From positions 2,294,001-2,358,000 of the forward strand of contig NZ_CP093443.1 in assembly GCF_026168515.1 (NCBI RefSeq): 64,000 bases of DNA. Direction: 5' to 3'. The stretch's first letter is position 1, and each line of letters starts with the position of its first letter. The stretch comes from Brevibacterium spongiae (GTDB taxonomy: Bacteria; Actinomycetota; Actinomycetes; Actinomycetales; Brevibacteriaceae). Positions 9,555-17,936 of this stretch are shown here, in pieces. The translations under genes and the position numbers were made by a program. Under the pieces are notes generated by a model, which made no database searches, was not told the origin of the DNA, and worked only from the letters and a program-made list of their open reading frames with translations.

Positions 9555-11363
9555 ATGAGCCCAACGACAATGCCGCAGGCGACAACTCCCGTCGTCGGAT
9601 TCGAAGTCGATACCGTCTCGTCGACGACCGACATCTTCCTCCGCACCGTAGCCGAGGATCCGAAGCGCCCTCTCGTCGCCAAGCCCGACGGCGAGAGCTG
9701 GATCGAAGTGCCGGCAGGCGAATTCCTTGAGGAGGTGCGTGCCGCAGCGAAGGGGCTCATCGCTCTGGGGGTCGGAGTCGGCGACAGGATCGCGATCTTC
9801 GGCCCCACGTCATATGAGTGGACCCTCAGCGACTATGCCGTCTGGTATGCCGGCGGCATCTCGGTCCCGTTCTACGACACGTCTTCGGAAGACCAGCTCG
9901 CGTGGATGCTCACCGACGCCGACGTCGCCCGCGGGCTCGTCGCCACACCTGAGCACGCCGACCGAGTCAGGGCGGCGGCTGCGGCCGCCGGACGGCCCGA
10001 ACCAGCGCTGCGGGTGTGGAGTGCGGGTGCGTTCGCCGACCTCGCCGAGGCGGGGAAGGACATCACCGACGAGCAGCTCGAATCGGCTCGGTCCCAGGTC
10101 GGCTCCGAGTCCGTGGCCACGATCATCTACACCTCGGGCACCACCGGCAAACCGAAGGGCTGCGTGCTCACCCACGCGAACTTCGTCCAGACCGCCCAGG
10201 CGGCCCGTCACCAGATCCCCAGCGTCCTCGACACCTCGATGCGCTGCCTGCTGTTCCTGCCGCAGGCTCACGTGTTCGCCCGGTTCATCGAAGTGCTCTC
10301 GATCAGCAACGGCGCCCTGCTGGCTCACCAGTCGGACCTGACCAAGCTCACCGATGCGATGGGCAGCTTCCATCCGTCGTTCATCCTCGGTGTGCCCCGC
10401 GTCTTCGAGAAGGTCTTCAATTCTGCCCTGGCCACCGCACAGGCCGGCGGCAAGGAGAAGATCTTCCGTCGTGCCGAGCAGGTCGCGGTCGCCTATTCGA
10501 AGGCACTGGACACCGGCAATGTGCCGTTGAGCCTGAAGCTGCAGCACGCGCTCTTCGACAAGCTCGTGTATTCGAAGCTGCGCGCGGTCATGGGCGACAA
10601 CGTCACTCATGCCGTCTCCGGCGGCGGCGCCCTGGGAGCACACCTCGGGCATTTCTTCCGCGGACTCGGCATCATCGTGCTCGAAGGCTACGGCCTCACC
10701 GAGACCACGGCGCCGATCACCGTCAATGTGCCGGAGAACTCGAAGATCGGCACTGTCGGCGTTCCGCTGCCCGGTGTCTCAGTGGCGATCGCTCCCGACG
10801 GTGAGATCCTCGCCAAGGGCGTGCCCGTCTTCCGCGAATACTGGAACAACCCCGAGGCCACGGCCAAGGAGTTCCATGACGGCTGGTTCGGCACCGGAGA
10901 CCTCGGCTCAATCGACGACGACGGCTACCTCACGATCAACGGCCGCAAGAAGGAGATCATCGTCACCTCCAGCGGGAAGAACATCGCACCCGCTCCGCTC
11001 GAGGATGTGCTCCGTCGCCATCCGCTCGTCGGCCAGCCGGTGGTCGTCGGTGAGAACCGCAAGTTCGTGTCCGCACTCGTCTTCCTCGATTCTGAGATGC
11101 TGCCCGGATGGCTGAAGAACCACGGCCTGCCGGAGATGGATCTGCGCGAGGCCGCCGCCGATGACACGATTCGGGCCGAGATCGAGAAGGCCGTCGAGGC
11201 AGTGAACCGGACGGTCTCACGGGCCGAGGGCATCAAGAAGTTCACGATCCTGCCCATCGAGCTCAGCGAAGAGAACGGGTATCTTTCGGCCAAGCAGTCG
11301 GTCAAACGCCACGTCGTCAACAAGGACTTCGCCGAGGACATCGACGCCCTCTACGCGAGCTGA
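9555..11363 (+). CDS. Long-chain fatty-acid-CoA ligase (AMP-binding)
   Basis: A 602-residue acyl-adenylate-forming enzyme that activates fatty acids to acyl-CoA for beta-oxidation or lipid synthesis. The phosphate-binding loop is IIYTSGTTGKPKGCVLTH, and the adenylate-binding motif is GYGLTETTAP. The hinge and C-terminal domain are DGWFGTGDLGSIDDDGYLTI, GRKKEIIVTSSGKNIAPAPLE with the C-terminal catalytic Lys region (YLSAKQSVKR). Overall it resembles the FadD15/long-chain ACSL group of actinobacteria. GGAG 7 bp upstream supports the ATG at 9555. It is monocistronic, ends in a strong terminator at 11459, and has a candidate operator over its promoter. Chain-length specificity cannot be read from sequence. 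Confidence 0.92.
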   Translation: MSPTTMPQATTPVVGFEVDTVSSTTDIFLRTVAEDPKRPLVAKPDGESWIEVPAGEFLEEVRAAAKGLIALGVGVGDRIAIFGPTSYEWTLSDYAVWYAGGISVPFYDTSSEDQLAWMLTDADVARGLVATPEHADRVRAAAAAAGRPEPALRVWSAGAFADLAEAGKDITDEQLESARSQVGSESVATIIYTSGTTGKPKGCVLTHANFVQTAQAARHQIPSVLDTSMRCLLFLPQAHVFARFIEVLSISNGALLAHQSDLTKLTDAMGSFHPSFILGVPRVFEKVFNSALATAQAGGKEKIFRRAEQVAVAYSKALDTGNVPLSLKLQHALFDKLVYSKLRAVMGDNVTHAVSGGGALGAHLGHFFRGLGIIVLEGYGLTETTAPITVNVPENSKIGTVGVPLPGVSVAIAPDGEILAKGVPVFREYWNNPEATAKEFHDGWFGTGDLGSIDDDGYLTINGRKKEIIVTSSGKNIAPAPLEDVLRRHPLVGQPVVVGENRKFVSALVFLDSEMLPGWLKNHGLPEMDLREAAADDTIRAEIEKAVEAVNRTVSRAEGIKKFTILPIELSEENGYLSAKQSVKRHVVNKDFAEDIDALYAS

Positions 11364-11458
11364 TCCAGTGCGCGAGCCGGCTGACCCAGCTCAGGAGCAG
11401 GCTGCTTCGCCCATCCGTTCGGGCTGAACCCGCCGCACGCTCACGGATCTCCTCACCG

Positions 11459-11503
11459 AACGGCCCGGGCGCGGACTCACAGCGAGTCCGCGCCCGGGCC
11501 GTT
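11459..11503 (+). terminator. Terminator of the acyl-CoA ligase gene
   Basis: Twenty-base perfectly complementary arms (AACGGCCCGGGCGCGGACTC at 11459-11478) surround a 5-base loop, followed by TTCC. It lies about 100 bp after the stop at 11363. The rest of the 11364-11614 gap holds loose repeats of a GCTGACCCAG-like word and no gene. Confidence 0.8.
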
Positions 11504-11614
11504 TCCGTGCGCACCGCCTGCGCCCTGTCTGGCCCTGGCCGGCCCGCTGGGGAGCCTCACGTCGTAAGCTGAGGGAAGAAGTCTCAATCATCGAAGCAGA
11601 CGGAGGCAGACGCC

Positions 11615-12658
11615 ATGGCCGACAACGCCGAACACATTCCCAGCTATGTGACCGAGGGCCAGGAATTCAACCGCGATACGAACTACATCGACGATCGCAT
11701 CCTCAACGATCCGAACGCCCAGTGGCCGGTCGAACCCGGTCGGTACCGCCTCGTCGCGGCCCGCGCCTGCCCGTGGGCGAACCGGACGATCATCGTCCGT
11801 CGCCTCCTCGGCCTCGAGGACGCCATCTCCATCGGCATGCCCGGCCCCACCCATGATGCCCGGTCCTGGACCTTCGATCTCGATCAGGGCGGAGTGGATC
11901 CGGTGCTCGGCATCGAACGTCTGCAGCAGGCCTTCTTCGCCCGCTACCCGGACTATCCGCGCGGAATCACCGTGCCCGCCATCGTCGACGTTCCCACCGG
12001 GGTCGTCGTGACCAACGACTTCCCGCAGATCACCGAGGACTTCTCCACACAGTGGACCGACTACCATCGGGACGGTGCACCGAACCTGTGGCCGGAGGAA
12101 TCCCGGGACGAGATGGCCAAGGTGATGCGCCATATCTATACGGAGATCAACAACGGCGTCTACCGCTGCGGCTTCGCCGGTTCCCAAGACGCCTACGAAG
12201 CTGCCTTCGATCGTCTGTTCAATGCCCTCGACATCGTCGAAGACCGCCTGAGCCGGTCACGATTCCTCATGGGCGAGACCATCACCGAGGCGGATGTGCG
12301 TCTGTTCACCACCCTGGTGCGCTTCGATCCCGTCTACTTCGGCCATTTCAAGTGCAACCGTCAGCCGCTGACGAGCTTCGAGAACCTCTGGGGATATGCC
12401 CGCGACCTGTACCAGACGCCCGGATTCGGCGACACCGTCGACTTCGAGCAGATCAAACAGCACTACTACATCGTCCACCGCGACGTGAATCCCACGCAGA
12501 TCGTGCCCAAGGGACCGGATCTGTCGGGCTGGCTGAGCGATCACGGTCGTGATGCGAAGTTCGGCGGTTCGCCCTTCGGCGACGGGAGCGCTCCGGGCCC
12601 CGTCAAAGACGGTGAAGAGGTGGCGTTCGCCCACACCGCGGCCGCCTGGGAGAAGTGA
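11615..12658 (+). CDS. Glutathionyl-hydroquinone-reductase-like GST (ECM4/YqjG family)
   Basis: A 347-residue GST-fold protein of the Xi class. The active-site motif is CPWA with Cys52 (AACPWANRTIIVRRLLG), the signature of S-glutathionyl-hydroquinone reductases, which remove a thiol adduct from quinols. GPTHDARSWTFDLDQGGVDP, the C-terminal helix FDRLFNALDIVEDRLSRSRF and LTTLVRFDPVYFGHFKCN are family hallmarks. Actinobacteria normally make mycothiol rather than glutathione, so the natural substrate is probably a mycothiolyl adduct; that is inference. GGAGG 8 bp before the ATG supports the start. It stands alone, convergent with dedA. Confidence 0.9.
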   Translation: MADNAEHIPSYVTEGQEFNRDTNYIDDRILNDPNAQWPVEPGRYRLVAARACPWANRTIIVRRLLGLEDAISIGMPGPTHDARSWTFDLDQGGVDPVLGIERLQQAFFARYPDYPRGITVPAIVDVPTGVVVTNDFPQITEDFSTQWTDYHRDGAPNLWPEESRDEMAKVMRHIYTEINNGVYRCGFAGSQDAYEAAFDRLFNALDIVEDRLSRSRFLMGETITEADVRLFTTLVRFDPVYFGHFKCNRQPLTSFENLWGYARDLYQTPGFGDTVDFEQIKQHYYIVHRDVNPTQIVPKGPDLSGWLSDHGRDAKFGGSPFGDGSAPGPVKDGEEVAFAHTAAAWEK

Positions 12659-12677
12659 GGCGGCCGCCTCGGCGAGG

Positions 12678-13493
12678 TCAGGAGTCGAACTCTCCGGGTT
12701 CGATGTGATCGTTCTCGGTCACGTCGGCGCCGGCGGCCTTCTTGCGCCGGCGTTTGCGGACCTTGAGCAGGATCCACACGATGACGAGGACGATGACGGC
12801 GACGATGACGATCTTCTGGAAGTATCCGGCATAGGTTTCGACGATCGCCCAGTTCTCTCCGAGGTAGAAGCCGGCGACGATGAGGATGGTGTTCCAGATC
12901 GCGCTGCCGGCCGTCGTCAGGAGCGTGAACTTCAGCAGACGCATGTCCCGCATTCCCGCGGGAATGGAGATGAGCGATCGGAAGATCGGGATCATCCGAC
13001 CGAAGAACACTGCCTTGTCGCCGTGCCGATCGAACCAGTCGACGGTCTTATGCACATCGTCGACATCGACCAGCGGCATCTTCACCGCGATCCGCGCGAT
13101 GCGTTCGATGCCGATCCACTTGCCCAGCGCCCACAGCACGATGGCGCCGATGAGTGAGCCCAAGGTCGCGCAGATGATCGCGGCCACGATGTTCAGCTGC
13201 CCCTGACTCGAGGTGAACCCGGCCAGGGGAAGAACGAGTTCGCTGGGAATGGGCGGGAAGATGTTGTCGAGGAACACGAGGAACCCGACGCCCAGCGGCC
13301 CGAGGGTCTCCATGATGGTCACGGTCCATGCCGAGAATCCGCTGAGGCCCTCCGCCGCACCGCCGCCGGCGGCCAGGACATTGCCACCTGCGGCGAGAGC
13401 GCCGCTGCCGGCAAGGGTTCCACCCGAGGGGTCACCGCCGGTCGCCGCCTGGGCGAGAAGGGCAGATGACGTGGTCGAAAATGAGATCGGCAT
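12678..13493 (-). CDS. DedA family membrane protein
   Basis: A 271-residue polytopic protein of the DedA/SNARE-associated family, thought to flip or recycle lipids such as undecaprenyl phosphate or to support membrane homeostasis. The core motif FLDNIFPPIPSELVLPLAGF and the conserved FFGRMIPIFRSLISIPAGM with its paired Arg/Gly pattern are intact, as are GSAIWNTILIVAGFYLG and a terminal helix. A long Ala/Gly-rich N-terminus (about 50 residues) precedes the first core helix. The C-tail is basic and then acidic. ATG at 13493 is chosen; a TTG two codons upstream is possible. It is divergent from the YihY-type gene. Confidence 0.9.
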   Translation of the reverse strand: MPISFSTTSSALLAQAATGGDPSGGTLAGSGALAAGGNVLAAGGGAAEGLSGFSAWTVTIMETLGPLGVGFLVFLDNIFPPIPSELVLPLAGFTSSQGQLNIVAAIICATLGSLIGAIVLWALGKWIGIERIARIAVKMPLVDVDDVHKTVDWFDRHGDKAVFFGRMIPIFRSLISIPAGMRDMRLLKFTLLTTAGSAIWNTILIVAGFYLGENWAIVETYAGYFQKIVIVAVIVLVIVWILLKVRKRRRKKAAGADVTENDHIEPGEFDS

Positions 13494-13631
13494 GGTCAAA
13501 ATTCTAGATAACAGCGCGGCTTGCCGCTCACAGTGGCCTCACAGCGGCTAGTGTGGAAACGGACACCTCCGAGGACGATCGCAGGTATCTCTTCGCAGGC
13601 ATCGACGGACAGACATCGAAGGAGCAACCAC

Positions 13632-14684
13632 GTGGCACCAGCCAAAGTACTGGCCTCGCGCAACACTGTCGCCGAGGTCGGCCACAATGCCGTCAATCGG
13701 CCGGGACCCGCACACCTCATGCGCGCCGTACAGCGGTTCGGCCAGCGTCTTGGCAACCAGTTCGGTGCTGCCATCACCTACTTCCTCGTTCTCGCGGTCA
13801 TGCCCATCGCTATGGTCAGCCTCGCGTCCATCGGCTTCGTCCTCGACATCGTGCGCCCCGAGCTCCTCCCCCAGGTGACCGATCAGATCGAGACCTTCAC
13901 TGCCGGCAACTCCACTCTCACGGAGCAGCTCGAGAGCTACCTCCTCGATTGGCAGGCAGTCGGAATCATCGGTATCCTCACCGGTCTCTACACGGGTCAG
14001 GGATTCATCGGCAACCTCGGTGCGGCGGTGCGCGCACAGCTTCATGACGATTTCGACGATGCCGTCCCGGAGAAGTCATTCGTCAGCAAGATCCTCAACA
14101 ACATCGTCACCCTCATCGGGCTCATCATCGGACTCCTGCTGGCCGTGGCGCTCACCGTCGTCGGCACCGGTCTGCGGTCGATGATCGCCGATTTCCTCGG
14201 CCTCGGCGGATTCGCCGCCGGCCTGCTCTTCGTCGTCCCACTCGTCCTCACGTTCGGAGCCGCGTGGCTGATCTTCTGGTTCCTGTTCACGATGCTCCCG
14301 GAGAAGCCCGTGGACAAACAGGCGAAGAACCGCGGCGCCCTCATCGGTGCGGTCGCGTTCCTCATCCTCATCAACTTCTCCACCGTGCTCGTCAATCTCT
14401 TCTCCGGGAACAAGGCCGCCGGCGTGTTCGGGTCGATCATCGCGATCATGCTGACCCTCAACGTCTTCGCGCGCATCATCCTGTTCATCGCAGCGTGGAT
14501 CGGCACAGCGAAGGCACCGAGGCCGCGGGAGGAGGACGACCCGGACTACCAGTTCGTCGTACCCAAGGTGCAGGCACAGAGCCTCGGCGCGCTCATCGCG
14601 GGTGCCGGCATCGTCGCGCTCACCCTGCTCGGCTTCAAACGCTACGACGAGCACCGGTCCGATCGCGAACAGCTGAGACGGTAG
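13632..14684 (+). CDS. YihY/virulence factor BrkB family membrane protein
   Basis: A 350-residue inner-membrane protein with about six helices. It matches the YihY (UPF0761) family, formerly and wrongly called RNase BN: AITYFLVLAVMPIAMVSLASIGFVLD near the N-terminus, then GIIGILTGLYTGQGFIGNLGAAVRAQ, followed by three further hydrophobic pairs and a charged tail. Its molecular role is unknown. The open frame extends upstream to 13521, but GTG at 13632 has GGAG at 10 bp and begins just before the conserved region, so it is preferred. The stop at 14684 overlaps the likely -10 of the gap gene. Confidence 0.88.
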   Translation: MAPAKVLASRNTVAEVGHNAVNRPGPAHLMRAVQRFGQRLGNQFGAAITYFLVLAVMPIAMVSLASIGFVLDIVRPELLPQVTDQIETFTAGNSTLTEQLESYLLDWQAVGIIGILTGLYTGQGFIGNLGAAVRAQLHDDFDDAVPEKSFVSKILNNIVTLIGLIIGLLLAVALTVVGTGLRSMIADFLGLGGFAAGLLFVVPLVLTFGAAWLIFWFLFTMLPEKPVDKQAKNRGALIGAVAFLILINFSTVLVNLFSGNKAAGVFGSIIAIMLTLNVFARIILFIAAWIGTAKAPRPREEDDPDYQFVVPKVQAQSLGALIAGAGIVALTLLGFKRYDEHRSDREQLRR

Positions 14685-14687
14685 ACT
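14682..14687 (+). promoter_or_regulatory. Candidate -10 box of gap
   Basis: TAGACT begins at the TAG stop of the YihY-type gene and lies 40 bp before the TTG start of gap. The match to the actinobacterial -10 consensus is good, but no clear -35 was found. Confidence 0.35.
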
Positions 14688-14727
14688 GGGGCCGCATCCG
14701 TTTCAACTGACCGAGGGGACACGACCT

Positions 14728-16155
14728 TTGACTGACGCAACGACGGCACGCCTGGACGATTGGGCGAAGAAGCAGACCGCCGCCGAAGAACTCATTCCGC
14801 TAGTCGGACGCCTGTACCGTGAGAACGACGTGCTGCTGACGCTGTTCGGACGGTCGCTGCTGAACAAGTCGGTGACCGGCATGATCAAGGCCCACCGCTA
14901 TGCGCGCCACTTCCTCGGTGAAGAGCTGGACATCCAGATCACGCACCGCATCGTCAAGGCTCTGTCCGAGCTCAGCCTGGCGCCGGCCCGCATCGACCTG
15001 GGCCGCCTCATCGAGAAGCTCGACGACCCGAACGGCGATGTCGATGCGTTCCTCGCCGAGACACTCGCCGAGGTCGTCGATTCGCAGTCCGGTCAGGGCG
15101 AAGTCCGCGACGTCGTCCTCTACGGATTCGGCCGCATCGGACGTCTGCTGGCCCGCATCCTCATCGACCGCGCCGGCGGCACCGGCATGCGTCTGCGCGC
15201 CATCGTCGTGCGCAAGGGCGGGGACAACGACATCGTCAAGCGGGCGTCCCTGCTGCGCCGCGATTCGGTGCACGGCTCCTTCGACGGAACCATCGTCGTC
15301 GACGAAGAGGCCAACACCATCCAGGCCAACGGCACCCTCATCCAGGTCATCTACTCCGATGATCCGTCGCAGGTCGACTACACCTCTTATGGCATCAACG
15401 ACGCCATCATCGTCGACAACACCGGCAAATGGCGCGACGAGGAGGGCCTGTCCAAGCACCTCGCCTGCCCCGGCGCCTCGAAGGTGCTGCTCACCGCTCC
15501 CGGCAAGGGCGATGTCAAGAACATCGTCTTCGGAGTCAACGACGATGCGATCCTCGACACGGACACGGTCATCTCGGCCGCCTCGTGCACGACGAACGCG
15601 ATCACCCCCGTGCTCAAGGCCATCAACGACAAGTTCGGTGTCCGCAACGGCCACGTCGAGACGGTGCACTCGTTCACGAACGACCAGAACCTCATCGACA
15701 ACTTCCACAAGGGCTCCCGTCGCGGCCGTGCAGCCGGGCTGAACATGGTCCTCACCGAGACCGGCGCTGCCAAGGCCGTGGCCAAGGCCCTGCCGGAGCT
15801 CGCCGGGAAGCTCTCGGGCAACGCGATCCGCGTGCCCACCCCGAACGTGTCGATGGCGATCCTCAACCTCAACCTGAAGAACGCCACCACCGTGGATGAG
15901 CTCAACACCTTCCTGCGCGAGGTGTCGATGCATTCGGCGCTGCGCAACCAGGTCGACTACGTCACCTCCCCCGAGCTCGTCTCCACCGACCTCGTCGGCT
16001 CGAAGCGCGCCGGAGTCGTCGACGGTCTGGCCACGATCGTCGATGAGGACCGCGTCGTCGTCTACGTCTGGTACGACAACGAGTTCGGCTACTCCTGCCA
16101 GGTGGTGCGCTGCGTGGCGAAGATGGCTGATGTCGACGTTCCCGCGTTCCCCTGA
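14728..16155 (+). CDS. gap: Glyceraldehyde-3-phosphate dehydrogenase, long 475-residue type
   Basis: This belongs to the large GAPDH type seen in corynebacteria and relatives (GapB/GapX). A roughly 125-residue helical N-terminal extension precedes the Rossmann domain (GFGRIGR, 133-139). The catalytic Cys287 is in VISAASCTTN, and HSFTNDQNLIDNFHKGSRRGRAA and WYDNEFGYSCQVVR complete the active site. In Corynebacterium glutamicum the homologue works mainly in the gluconeogenic direction; the same role here is inference. TTG at 14728 is preceded by GAGGGG. A strong hairpin at 16212 ends the transcript. No pgk or tpi is adjacent, unlike the glycolytic gap operon, so a second, shorter gap gene is expected elsewhere. 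Confidence 0.93.
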   Translation: MTDATTARLDDWAKKQTAAEELIPLVGRLYRENDVLLTLFGRSLLNKSVTGMIKAHRYARHFLGEELDIQITHRIVKALSELSLAPARIDLGRLIEKLDDPNGDVDAFLAETLAEVVDSQSGQGEVRDVVLYGFGRIGRLLARILIDRAGGTGMRLRAIVVRKGGDNDIVKRASLLRRDSVHGSFDGTIVVDEEANTIQANGTLIQVIYSDDPSQVDYTSYGINDAIIVDNTGKWRDEEGLSKHLACPGASKVLLTAPGKGDVKNIVFGVNDDAILDTDTVISAASCTTNAITPVLKAINDKFGVRNGHVETVHSFTNDQNLIDNFHKGSRRGRAAGLNMVLTETGAAKAVAKALPELAGKLSGNAIRVPTPNVSMAILNLNLKNATTVDELNTFLREVSMHSALRNQVDYVTSPELVSTDLVGSKRAGVVDGLATIVDEDRVVVYVWYDNEFGYSCQVVRCVAKMADVDVPAFP

Positions 16156-16211
16156 TATCGCCGAGGCGGCCCACCGGATCCTCAGATGATTCGTCGCTGA
16201 GCAGCTGAGGC

Positions 16212-16243
16212 AGGCGCCCGGAGTCCTACGACTCCGGGCGCCT
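16212..16243 (+). terminator. Terminator of gap
   Basis: AGGCGCCCGGAGT and ACTCCGGGCGCCT form 13-bp arms around a 6-base loop, followed by TCGTCATT, 56 bp after the gap stop. Confidence 0.8.
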
Positions 16244-16340
16244 TCGTCATTCACCGGCAGTCCGCTTCCCACTCCCGCACCATCCCGCACCGGCAGCGTC
16301 ACCCCCTACAGTTCCCGCCACAACCCCTCGGGAACGACAG

Positions 16341-16366
16341 AACCTCCCGCAGGAACGGGAGGTTTT
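16341..16366. terminator. Terminator of the minus-strand TetR operon
   Basis: AACCTCCCG and CGGGAGGTT flank a 6-base loop. It lies just beyond position 16388, where the restored reading frame of the next minus-strand gene ends. If that gene were read without a frameshift, the hairpin would sit inside the coding region. Confidence 0.65.
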
Positions 16367-16387
16367 GCCGGCACCGAGAGGGGATGA

Positions 16388-16974
16388 TCACTCGGCAGTG
16401 TCGGACTCCATCGCTTCGTGCAGCCAGATCGGGGTGAAGTCGGCGAATCGGGCGGACAGCTCGTCATCGCTGTCGAGGATGACGGCCAGTCGGTCGTCGG
16501 CACCGGCGAGCTCCCCGCCCAGATGGGTCCCAGACAGGCGAGCAGGAGGCATGCGAGCACGATCGCGCCGGCGAGGATCGGCGTCTGTGACCACAGCAGC
16601 GCGCCGACGAGGATCCCGATCACGACGAAGCCGATGGCCACGGCCAGACCCGCGGTCCGTGTGCGAGGGGCTCGAGCCTTCGCCGGACGGCTCGCAGCGA
16701 CCGAGTCGAGGATGTCGCGGTTGATCCGCGTCCACGCGATGATCGCTCCGAGTGCGCACACGATGCCGATCATGATGAGGCTGAAGGCGGAGAACAGCAG
16801 CACGGCGTCGATGTGATCGCCTTGGGCCTGCAGTGCTGCGCCGAGGCCTGCGACGAGCATCGCCGCCGCCATGACCAGCATGCTCAGCAGGCGAGCCCGA
16901 CGCACGGCGATGAGCTCGGCGAGCACCCTGGCCAGAAAGGCTCGTTGGGCAGCAGGGTCGTCTGCCTGGCTCAA
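16388..16974 (-). pseudogene. Small membrane protein gene with an apparent -1 frameshift
   Basis: From TTG 16974 the frame encodes about 153 residues with four hydrophobic helices (SMLVMAAAMLVAGLGAAL, AVLLFSAFSLIMIGIVCALG, GLAVAIGFVVIGILVGALLW, ILAGAIVLACLLLACLG). After a run of four G:C pairs at 16513-16516 the coding signal moves to another frame, which reads ELAGADDRLAVILDSDD and ends in WLHEAMESDTAE at 16388. The unshifted frame instead runs to 16306 through a Ser/Pro/Thr-rich tail with poor codon use and crosses the terminator hairpin. One missing base in the G-run, a programmed slip, or a sequencing error would each explain this. The TTG start overlaps the stop of the dehydrogenase gene (TTGA). 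No family was recognised. Confidence 0.7.
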
Positions 16975-17936
16975 CGCACGTACCCGAGCTTCTTATCGAC
17001 GGTGTGAGGGAACTCCTCACCGGCGAGGTACTGCTCGAACAGCTGGTGGAACTGCTGGGCCAGACGCATCCGCCAGCCGTCGGTGTCGCCGCTCATATGC
17101 GGGGTGATGATGACATCGTCCATCGTCCACAGCGGGTGTCCGGCCGGCAGCGGCTCCTCGTCGAAGACATCGAGTCCGGCTCCGGCGATCTTCCCGGTGC
17201 GCAGGGCATCGACGAGCGCGTCGGTGTCGACGGTGTCGCCGCGACCGACGTTGATGAAGACAGCGGTGTCGTCCATGGCGGTGAACACCTCGGCACCGAC
17301 GAGCCGTTCGGTCCTCTCCGTCAGCGGAGCGATGTCGATGACCCAGTCGTATCCGGCGACATTGTCGGCCAGGGTGGCGGAGTCGATGACGTCACCGAAG
17401 TCGGCGTCGCCGCTGCGGGCGCGCGAACCGGCCCCGGTGACCGAGATGTCGACGGCGCTCAGCAGTCGGGCGATCTCCCTGCCGATCGCTCCGGTGCCCA
17501 CGATCAGCGCCGTGGTCCCTGCGATATCGCGCGTCGAGCGGCGGTTCCACTTCTCCTGTGCCTGATCGCTCAGCGATCCCACGGAGTTCTTCGCGTGCAT
17601 GAGGATGTAGCTGAGCACGAATTCGGCGATCGGACGGTCGAAGGTCCCTCGCGCGTTCGTCACCGTCACCGGTGCCTCGACGAGTTCGTCGAAGAGGAGG
17701 GAATCGACTCCGGCCGCAGCGGCATGAACCCATTCGAGCCGGTCGGCGCTGCCGTAGGCGTCCTTGAGGGCAGTGGAGAAGAAATCCCACATCAGCAGCA
17801 CATCTGTGCCCGGCAGCGCAGCACCGAGGGTGTCCGCCTCGGCGATGCGCAGTTCGATTCCCTCCCGGTCCCCCAGGTCAGTGAGCAGGTCGGGAATCTC
17901 TGTTCCGGGTGAGTTGAGTATCGTCAGTACCGTCAT
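16971..17936 (-). CDS. D-isomer-specific 2-hydroxyacid dehydrogenase
   Basis: A 321-residue NAD(P)-dependent oxidoreductase of the D-2-hydroxyacid family, similar to GhrA-like or phosphoglycerate-dehydrogenase-like members. The nucleotide-binding motif is VGTGAIGREIARLL. The catalytic Arg lies in INVGRGDTVDTDAL, the Glu in AGLDVFDEEPLP and the His in ITPHMSGDT. The N-terminal substrate domain has HAAAAGVDSLL and TNARGTFDRPIAEF. ATG at 17936 has GAGGAGACGAGG upstream and starts inside the end of the exporter gene, overlapping it by 59 bp in another frame. Membership of the TetR/exporter operon suggests it acts on a compound linked to the exported molecule. The substrate is unknown. Confidence 0.88.
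   Translation of the reverse strand: MTVLTILNSPGTEIPDLLTDLGDREGIELRIAEADTLGAALPGTDVLLMWDFFSTALKDAYGSADRLEWVHAAAAGVDSLLFDELVEAPVTVTNARGTFDRPIAEFVLSYILMHAKNSVGSLSDQAQEKWNRRSTRDIAGTTALIVGTGAIGREIARLLSAVDISVTGAGSRARSGDADFGDVIDSATLADNVAGYDWVIDIAPLTERTERLVGAEVFTAMDDTAVFINVGRGDTVDTDALVDALRTGKIAGAGLDVFDEEPLPAGHPLWTMDDVIITPHMSGDTDGWRMRLAQQFHQLFEQYLAGEEFPHTVDKKLGYVR

Noticed and set aside
14800..16302. 500-codon minus-strand frame
   Set aside because: Antisense to gap; the product is Val/Asp/Gly-rich with no recognisable domain.
16306..16387. C-terminal extension of the small membrane protein to 16306
   Set aside because: The unshifted tail is low-complexity with poor third-position GC and runs through the terminator hairpin; a frameshift explains the sequence better.
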